Below, piece after piece: positions 59,650 to 64,000 of a DNA stretch of 64,000 nucleotides (its first letter is position 1; each line of letters begins with the position of its first letter). The DNA lies in assembly GCA_038253945.1 (NCBI GenBank), contig JBBSGR010000001.1:310001-374000 (forward strand), written 5' to 3'. Origin of the DNA: JBBRYW01 sp038253945. Lineage in GTDB: Bacteria > Actinomycetota > Thermoleophilia > Gaiellales > Gaiellaceae. The notes beneath the pieces were generated by a model. That model did not search any database and was not told the DNA's origin. It saw nothing but the letters and a program-made list of their open reading frames with translations. A program made the position numbers and the translations under genes.

Positions 59650-60434
59650 GAGACGTGCGTCAGCGGCAGCGCGAGATGGACGAGGATGACGGAGACGAAG
59701 CCGGTGAGGGCGAGCAGCGCGGCGCGGCGCCCACGCCAGCCGCGCCCGAAGCGGAGGGCGAGGAAGACGGTGTACAGGCACCAAGTCACGAGCGTCGCAA
59801 GCATCAGCGCATCGACGCCGCTTCCCTCGCGGACGACGCGCGCGACGCCGACGGCGATGCCGACGGTCAACGTCGGCAGCCCGATCGCGATCGTCCGGCC
59901 GACGAGGCGGTCGAGGGCGACCAGAGAGGGGACGCGAAGGCTGAGGATTCCGGCCTCGCGCCGTTTCAGCCTGCGCTCCTGCCAGAGATAGAGGACCGAG
60001 AGCCCCGCCGCGAGCGTGAAGGCCGCAAACGCCGCGAGCACGAGCCCGACATGGAGCGCGAGGAAGAGATCCGAGTAGCGGCTCCGGCCGCGACCCGTCG
60101 TCCCTCCTCCCGCCCAGGCGACGAGCAGTAGCGCCGCCGCCGGCGGCATCACGAGGAGCCCGAGCACTCGGTAGCGGGCCTTGCAGCCCCAGATCAGGTA
60201 GGCGCTGACGACCAGCCAGACGAAGAGGTTGAGCGCGCCCGCCCAGGTGTCCCAGGGAAAGCGCTGGGCCCGAACCGCTTGCAGGACGAGCAGCGCCGAC
60301 TGGGACGTCCAGCCGAGCCTGACTCCCCAGGTGCCGAGCGCGCCCAGGCGCCCCGGGTGCCTCGTATTGCCGAAGAACGCGAGGGCCGCCTGTCCGTAGG
60401 CGATGAGCGCGGGGAAGAAGAGAGCCTCAGCCAA
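59646..60434 (-). CDS. hemX: HemX-like / CcsA-like membrane protein
   Basis: A 262-residue membrane protein with about eight helices, related to the CcsA/CcmC cytochrome c biogenesis family but without the tryptophan-rich WWD motif. Its place directly before hemA matches hemX in Gram-positive hem operons, where HemX influences HemA levels. The TTG at 60434 is taken as the start; it lies inside the end of the ccmD-like gene (8-nt overlap). Confidence 0.75.
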   Translation of the reverse strand: MAEALFFPALIAYGQAALAFFGNTRHPGRLGALGTWGVRLGWTSQSALLVLQAVRAQRFPWDTWAGALNLFVWLVVSAYLIWGCKARYRVLGLLVMPPAAALLLVAWAGGGTTGRGRSRYSDLFLALHVGLVLAAFAAFTLAAGLSVLYLWQERRLKRREAGILSLRVPSLVALDRLVGRTIAIGLPTLTVGIAVGVARVVREGSGVDALMLATLVTWCLYTVFLALRFGRGWRGRRAALLALTGFVSVILVHLALPLTHVS

Positions 60435-60621
60435 CGGGCGCTTCCTCGCGCTCGACCGCCGGTTTCGGGGCGGCGGGGCGCTTCGCACGGGCGAGCTCGG
60501 CGAGCTGGCCGAGCTCGCGCTCGAGCCGCGCGAGCTTGCCGGCGAAGATGAGGACGTACGCGAGCACGGCCACGAAGACGACGAGGTAGGCGGCCAGCAC
60601 GTACTTCTCGGCGCTCGTCAC
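60427..60621 (-). CDS. ccmD: CcmD-like small membrane protein
   Basis: A 64-residue protein with one N-terminal transmembrane helix (YVLAAYLVVFVAVLAYVLIF). A charged cytoplasmic helix follows (KLARLERELGQLAELAR). Size, topology and position between ccmC and hemX fit CcmD, which helps release holo-CcmE from CcmABC in system I cytochrome c maturation. The family is too short for firm assignment by motif. GTG start overlaps the ccmC stop. Confidence 0.7.
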   Translation of the reverse strand: MTSAEKYVLAAYLVVFVAVLAYVLIFAGKLARLERELGQLAELARAKRPAAPKPAVEREEAPVG

Positions 60622-61322
60622 GCGAGCGCCTCCCTGAGCTCTCGCAGGCGTGCATCCAGGCGCTTGCCGGCAAGCTCGTTCGCGTACAGCGAGGCGGCGA
60701 GGGCCAGCGCTCCCGCCACGCAAACGCAGAAGGTGGCGAACATCCCCGCGGACATCTGCGGCCCGTGGCGGTTGAACACGACCGGGTGGACGAAGTCCTG
60801 CGCGAGCCGGATCGCGAGAAAGCTGACGGGCACGAGGACGACCCCGAAGAGCGCGTAGACCGCGGACATGTTCGCCCGCTGCCTCCACGGCTCGACCGAG
60901 TAGCGGAGCATGAAGTAGGCCGAGTAGAAGAGAAAGAGTACGAGGAAGAGCACGAGCTGGCGTGAGCCCCAGACCCACCAGTGGCCCCACGAGATCTTCG
61001 CCCAGATCGAGCCCGTGACGAGAGTGAGGACGCCGAAGATGACACCGATGTGCACGGCGGTGTAGCTCTCGAGGTCGTACCGCTCCTCGCCCCGCGACAG
61101 GAGGCGAAACGCCTTCCAGGCCGCCCAGCCGAAGCACGCATACGCCGTCAGCGCGATCGGAACGTGGATGTAGAAGATCTTCTGGCTGAAGCCCTGGTCC
61201 GCGTCGTTCGGAACGACGTAGAGAGCGAGCGCGATTCCGCCGGTCAACAGCGTGAGCGCAGCCGCCGGTAGGGCCAGGTGGCGACTATTCGGTGATGACG
61301 TACTCAAAGCTCGCCCAGGCAA
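60618..61322 (-). CDS. ccmC: heme exporter/cytochrome c biogenesis protein CcmC
   Basis: A 234-residue membrane protein with six helices. The heme-handling tryptophan-rich segment is SWGHWWVWGSRQ, and conserved histidines flank it (FYIHVPIALTAY and FVHPVVFNRHGPQM). The TTG at 61322 gives a 38-nt overlap with ccmB; TTG 61307 is another possibility. Acts with CcmAB to pass heme to CcmE in other bacteria. Confidence 0.87.
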   Translation of the reverse strand: MPGRALSTSSPNSRHLALPAAALTLLTGGIALALYVVPNDADQGFSQKIFYIHVPIALTAYACFGWAAWKAFRLLSRGEERYDLESYTAVHIGVIFGVLTLVTGSIWAKISWGHWWVWGSRQLVLFLVLFLFYSAYFMLRYSVEPWRQRANMSAVYALFGVVLVPVSFLAIRLAQDFVHPVVFNRHGPQMSAGMFATFCVCVAGALALAASLYANELAGKRLDARLRELREALA

Positions 61323-61926
61323 GTATCGCGAAAAGGAGGTCGTACAGGGCGAGGAAGGCCAGGTAGCGAGCGGGCTCGTCGACCACCCCCGCGCCGACGC
61401 CGCCCACGATCAGCGGGATTGCCAGCGGCAGGAAGAGTAGCGGCAGCAGCAGCTCGCGCGCCCGGCTCGCCGACGCCATCGCGGCGAGCAGCGTCCCGAC
61501 CGCGCACACACCGATGTCCGCGAGGAGCACGCCGGCCACGGTCGCCGCGTTGACGCCGGAGAAGAAGAGCTGGAACGCGGGCAGCGCAACGGCCTCGGCG
61601 ACGAGCAGGAAGGCGAGCGTCGCGAGCGCCTTCGCGAGCCAGATGGCGCTCCGGTCGCAGGGCGCGAGCACGAGGCCGTCCAGCAGGTGGTGCTCCCGCT
61701 CGGCCACGAAGGCGCGAGTGAGGCCCAGGATCGCGGTGAACAGGATCGCGACCCAGAGCAGGCCGAGCCCGGCCCCGCGCGAGCTCTGCGCCGGGAGCGC
61801 GAAGTGAAAGACGACGAGCGTCGAGATCACGAAGAGGAGCAGTGCCGGCACGGTGTCGCGCGCACGCAGCTCGAGCAGCAGGTCCTTGCGGGCCAGCACG
61901 CCGACGTCCCGGAAATACTGAGTCAT
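61285..61926 (-). CDS. ccmB: heme exporter permease CcmB
   Basis: A 213-residue ABC-type permease with six helices. It opens with VLARKDLLLELRARD, typical of CcmB, and carries FVAEREHHLLDGLVLAP, the family coupling segment. The ATG at 61926 overlaps the stop of the last of four 86-nt cassette ORFs that separate it from ccmA. Confidence 0.9.
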   Translation of the reverse strand: MTQYFRDVGVLARKDLLLELRARDTVPALLLFVISTLVVFHFALPAQSSRGAGLGLLWVAILFTAILGLTRAFVAEREHHLLDGLVLAPCDRSAIWLAKALATLAFLLVAEAVALPAFQLFFSGVNAATVAGVLLADIGVCAVGTLLAAMASASRARELLLPLLFLPLAIPLIVGGVGAGVVDEPARYLAFLALYDLLFAILAWASFEYVITE

Positions 61927-62012
61927 GGTGAGAGCATTCGAGGCTGCTGCGGGTTGGCGCAGGACCGCCCGAGGCGTGAGTGCGGCGATCCCGGACGCGT
62001 AGCGTGAGTCAT
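61923..62012 (-). CDS. 29-aa cassette ORF, B-type unit 4
   Basis: ATG at 62012 overlaps the stop of unit 3. TGA at 61923-61925 overlaps the ccmB ATG. The peptide begins MTHATRPGSPHSRLG and keeps CANPQQ. No ribosome binding site precedes ccmB, so ccmB translation may depend on this frame. Confidence 0.4.
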   Translation of the reverse strand: MTHATRPGSPHSRLGRSCANPQQPRMLSP

Positions 62013-62098
62013 GGTGAAAACATTCGAATCTGCTGCGGGTTGGCGCAGGCCCATCCGAGGCGTGAGTGCGGCGATCCCGGACGCGTAGCGTGAGTCAC
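62009..62098 (-). CDS. 29-aa cassette ORF, B-type unit 3
   Basis: GTG at 62098 overlaps the stop of unit 2 (GTGA), and TGA at 62009-62011 overlaps the unit 4 ATG. Apart from the first two residues, the peptide is identical to that of unit 1. Confidence 0.4.
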   Translation of the reverse strand: MTHATRPGSPHSRLGWACANPQQIRMFSP

Positions 62099-62184
62099 GA
62101 CCAAAGCCTTAGATGTTGCTGCGGGTTGGCGCAAGTCCGCCCGCGGTGGAATTGCGGCGATCCCGGACGCGTAGCGTGAGTCAT
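62095..62184 (-). CDS. 29-aa cassette ORF, B-type unit 2
   Basis: ATG at 62184 overlaps the stop of unit 1, and TGA at 62095-62097 overlaps the unit 3 GTG. The most diverged unit: it keeps MTHATRPGSP and CANPQQ but differs elsewhere, while still holding 29 codons. Confidence 0.4.
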   Translation of the reverse strand: MTHATRPGSPQFHRGRTCANPQQHLRLWS

Positions 62185-62270
62185 GGTGAAAACATTCGAA
62201 TCTGCTGCGGGTTGGCGCAGGCCCATCCGAGGCGTGAGTGCGGCGATCCCGGACGCGTAGCGTGGCTCAT
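62181..62270 (-). CDS. 29-aa cassette ORF, B-type unit 1
   Basis: ATG at 62270 overlaps the ccmA stop (ATGA), and TGA at 62181-62183 overlaps the unit 2 ATG. The peptide begins MSHATRPGSPHSRLG and contains CANPQQ. Confidence 0.4.
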   Translation of the reverse strand: MSHATRPGSPHSRLGWACANPQQIRMFSP

Positions 62271-62851
62271 GCGAGCGCCAGCCGCGCCGGTCGAAGCCGC
62301 GAGAGACGCGCGGGATCGTGGGTCGCGACGATCATCGTCCGAGCGCCGTGCCGGTCGGCCAGCTCGCTCTCGAGCAGCTCGACGCCTCGGCTGTCGAGGG
62401 CGTTGAACGGCTCGTCGAGCAGCAGGAGCTCGGGCTCGTGGAGGAGCGTCCGGCAGAGCGCGAGCCGCTGCAGCATCCCGCGCGAGTACGAGCCGGCGCG
62501 CTCCGCACCCGCCTCCCGGAGCCCGAACCGCTCGAGCAGCATCCCGACCCGCTCGCGCCGTTCGGGAATGCGATAGAGCCGCCCGTACAGATCGAGGTTC
62601 TCGACCGCCGTCAGCTCCCCGTAGACGAGTGGATCGTGGCCGAGAAAGCCGATCGCGCCGCGGTCGACCGCAACGTCGAGCTCGCCGCCGCTCGGCGCGG
62701 CAAGCCCCGCGCAGAGCCGGAGAAACGTCGTCTTTCCCGAGCCGTTCGGCCCCGTGACGACCAGGAGCTCGCCGCGCGACACGTCGAGGTCGAGGCCGCG
62801 CAGAACGCGCTTGTCTCCGAAGCGCTTGCTCAGGTCGCGAGCGGTGATCAT
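62267..62851 (-). CDS. ccmA: heme exporter ATPase CcmA
   Basis: A 194-residue ABC ATPase. Walker A is VTGPNGSGKTTFLRL, the signature is GSYSRGMLQRLALCRTLL, and Walker B is LLLLDEPFNALD with the H-loop in IVATHDPARL. Short single-domain length and GLAAPSGGEL fit CcmA of cytochrome c maturation. Its stop opens the chain of four 86-nt cassettes leading to ccmB. Confidence 0.9.
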   Translation of the reverse strand: MITARDLSKRFGDKRVLRGLDLDVSRGELLVVTGPNGSGKTTFLRLCAGLAAPSGGELDVAVDRGAIGFLGHDPLVYGELTAVENLDLYGRLYRIPERRERVGMLLERFGLREAGAERAGSYSRGMLQRLALCRTLLHEPELLLLDEPFNALDSRGVELLESELADRHGARTMIVATHDPARLSRLRPARLALA

Positions 62852-62853
62852 CG

Positions 62854-63714
62854 TCAGAGCGCGTCGAGCAGAACGAAGACGAAGAACGCGACGCTGATCA
62901 CGCCGTTGACCGTGAAGAACGCCGCGTCCAGCCGGCGGAGATCCCCGGGACTCACGATGCTGTGCTCGTAGACGAGCAAACCGGCGACGCCGGCGACGCC
63001 GAGCCAGTAGAGAGCCCCGACCGGCAACCCGAGGCCGGCTGCGACGAGCAGCGCGACGGTCAGCGCGTGGAGCCCTCGTGCGCCGAGAAAGGCCCCCCGC
63101 ACGCCGAAGCGAGCGGCGACGGACTGGAGACCCTGCTCGCGGTCGACCTCCAGATCCAGCAGCGCGTAGAACACGTCGAACCCGGCGATCCAGGCCGCCA
63201 CCGCCGCTCCGAGCGCCCACGCCTGCCACGGCAGGTGCCCCGTGATCGCCACCCAGGCGCCGACCGGAGCGAGGCCGTCGACCGCGCCGAGCCACAGGTG
63301 CCCCAACCACGTCACGCGCTTGAGGTACGGATAGACCACGAAGCCGAGCAGCGGGATCGGCCAGAGCCAGCGCACGAGCGGGTCGAGCTGGAAGACCGCG
63401 ACGAGGAAGAGTGCGAGCGAGACGACGCAGAAGAGCCAGACCTGCCCGGGAGCGAGGAGTCCGCTCGGCAGCTCCCGTGCGGCGGTTCTCGGGTTCCGGG
63501 CGTCGATGCCGGCGTCGATCAGCCGGTTCAGGGCCATCGCGAGCGAGCGCGCACCGACCATCGCGAGCGTGATCCACAGCAGGTCGTGGGCACTCGGGAT
63601 TCCATCGACTGCGAGCAGGGCGCCGACATACGCGAACGGGAGCGCGAACAGCGTGTGCTCGATCTTCACGAGGGAGGCGAAGCGCCCCGGCAGGGCCGCT
63701 GCGGCGCCCGTCAC
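62854..63714 (-). CDS. UbiA-family prenyltransferase, MqnP-like
   Basis: A 286-residue membrane prenyltransferase with about eight helices. The two Mg-diphosphate motifs are NRLIDAGIDARN (N/DxxxD) and LLDLEVDREQG. The whole pattern (IEHTLFALPFAYVGALLA at the start, YPYLKRVTWLGHLWLG) resembles 4-hydroxybenzoate polyprenyltransferases and the MqnP branch used in futalosine-pathway menaquinone synthesis. GTG start overlaps the Mog/MoaB stop. Quinone synthesis fits the adjacent heme and cytochrome genes. Confidence 0.85.
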   Translation of the reverse strand: MTGAAAALPGRFASLVKIEHTLFALPFAYVGALLAVDGIPSAHDLLWITLAMVGARSLAMALNRLIDAGIDARNPRTAARELPSGLLAPGQVWLFCVVSLALFLVAVFQLDPLVRWLWPIPLLGFVVYPYLKRVTWLGHLWLGAVDGLAPVGAWVAITGHLPWQAWALGAAVAAWIAGFDVFYALLDLEVDREQGLQSVAARFGVRGAFLGARGLHALTVALLVAAGLGLPVGALYWLGVAGVAGLLVYEHSIVSPGDLRRLDAAFFTVNGVISVAFFVFVLLDAL

Positions 63715-64000
63715 GTCTGCTTGTGCGCCGTCTGCTCGCCGGCCAGCAGCCCGAGGGCATGCGACAGCGCGGGGCGGAGGACCGCGAAGCCGTCGCGGCA
63801 GCCGCCGGTCGAGCCCGGGAGATTGACGACGAGCGTGCGCCCGCACACTCCGGCGACGCCGCGCGTGAGCAGCCCGTGCGGCGTCTTCGCGATCGAGTCG
63901 GCCCGGAGGGCTTCGGCGATTCCGGGCGCGGCCCGGTCGAGCACTCCGCTCGTGGCCTCGGGGGTTACGTCCCGCGGAGCGAGACCGGTGCCCCCCGTGG
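63711..64000 (-). CDS. MogA/MoaB-family molybdopterin-binding protein (partial)
   Basis: The last 95 or so codons of a MoaB/Mog-type protein whose 5' part lies beyond the window. Diagnostic blocks are TGGTGLAPRDVTPEAT at the window edge and VVNLPGSTGGCRDGF. The family binds molybdopterin and adenylates it (Mog) or is a non-catalytic relative (MoaB). GTGA overlap with the prenyltransferase gene places it in the heme-ccm operon. Confidence 0.85.
   Translation of the reverse strand, partial: TGGTGLAPRDVTPEATSGVLDRAAPGIAEALRADSIAKTPHGLLTRGVAGVCGRTLVVNLPGSTGGCRDGFAVLRPALSHALGLLAGEQTAHKQT

Larger units (their letters stand above)
61927..62270 (-). repeat. four tandem 86-nt B-type cassettes between ccmA and ccmB
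   Basis: Units at 62185-62270, 62099-62184, 62013-62098 and 61927-62012, each exactly 86 nt. Units 1 and 3 are identical apart from their first few bases; units 2 and 4 diverge after the core. All contain ACGCTACGCGTCCGGGATCG and a small hairpin (CTGCG-CCAACC-CGCAG in most copies). Each unit runs from one start/stop overlap to the next, so the array is a chain of coupled 29-codon frames from ccmA to ccmB. Confidence 0.9.

Noticed and set aside
59646..60434. CcsA (ResC) cytochrome c synthase
   Set aside because: The tryptophan-rich WWD heme-handling motif is missing. Position before hemA fits HemX better.
61927..62270. CRISPR array
   Set aside because: The 86-nt units are contiguous near-identical copies, not short repeats with unique spacers. 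They link coding frames, and there are no cas genes nearby.

Overview
The window is strongly GC-rich. It uses many GTG and TTG starts and packs genes into long operons whose stop and start codons overlap (ATGA, GTGA, TTGA). Gene content points to a deep-branching actinobacterium, most likely class Thermoleophilia (Gaiellales/Solirubrobacterales-like). It includes a 14-gene nuo operon, a ferredoxin-NADP reductase, a CcmABCD-type heme module beside hemX-hemA-hemC-hemD, a UbiA/MqnP-like prenyltransferase, DUF1385, DUF1028 and DUF72 proteins, and a VapBC pair. The taxon is inferred from gene content, not from a marker gene.

Layout. 1-306: no protein gene, a possible structured RNA and a hairpin terminator. 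307-5546 (minus): an exported protein, class II fumarase, ferredoxin-NADP reductase, a small membrane protein and an A-type Fe-S carrier. 5725-21031 (plus): nuoA to nuoN, interrupted by a VOC-fold gene between nuoF and nuoG and a GNAT gene between nuoL and nuoM. 21036-24070: broken genes (a TolB-like propeller and an M29 aminopeptidase) around an intact IolC-like kinase and a membrane protein. 24136-27308 (plus): UPF0173 hydrolase, an unknown protein, DUF1028, and a duplicated cupin-TPR protein. 27264-32490: Ldh-family oxidoreductase, an SSI-like protein, Mrp ATPase, DUF72, inositol monophosphatase and DUF1015. 32517-38240: YhaM-like nuclease, a multiply frameshifted hybrid kinase, a LuxR-type regulator, and VapBC between two copies of the regulator's 3' end. 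38487-41059: low-complexity and exported proteins. 41081-45225 (minus): YchF, DUF3107-like, methylmalonyl-CoA epimerase, nicotinamidase, nicotinate phosphoribosyltransferase and DUF1385. 45340-48214 (minus): M20 hydrolase, methyltransferase, tryptophan 2,3-dioxygenase. 48306-52922: RarA, a degenerate receiver, a PhoB-type regulator, and a receiver/histidine-kinase pair. 52978-55362: arginase, DUF4160/DUF2442, a VOC protein and tRNA-Phe. 55476-64000 (minus): methyltransferase, SAM hydrolase, hemD, hemC, hemA, hemX, ccmD, ccmC, ccmB, ccmA, UbiA/MqnP and a partial Mog/MoaB gene.

The most unusual signal is a family of exactly 86-nt cassettes inserted at stop/start overlaps inside operons: four in tandem between ccmA and ccmB, two between inositol monophosphatase and DUF72, and one before the PhoB-type regulator. 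Each cassette starts at an ATGA or GTGA overlap (except the lone copy, which has no gene upstream), encodes exactly 29 residues, and ends at the next ATGA or GTGA overlap, so translation could be relayed from one gene to the next. All carry a near-identical core containing ACGCTACGCGTCCGGGATCG. The two subfamilies read this core in different frames yet keep the same total length, so the constraint looks like nucleic acid plus length rather than peptide. Three non-homologous linker ORFs with the same stop/start logic sit inside the nuo operon.

Functionally, complex I, fumarase, ferredoxin-NADP reductase, Fe-S carriers (ErpA-like, Mrp), heme synthesis and export, and a quinone-type prenyltransferase fit a respiratory aerobe. 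Several two-component proteins are decayed or degenerate.
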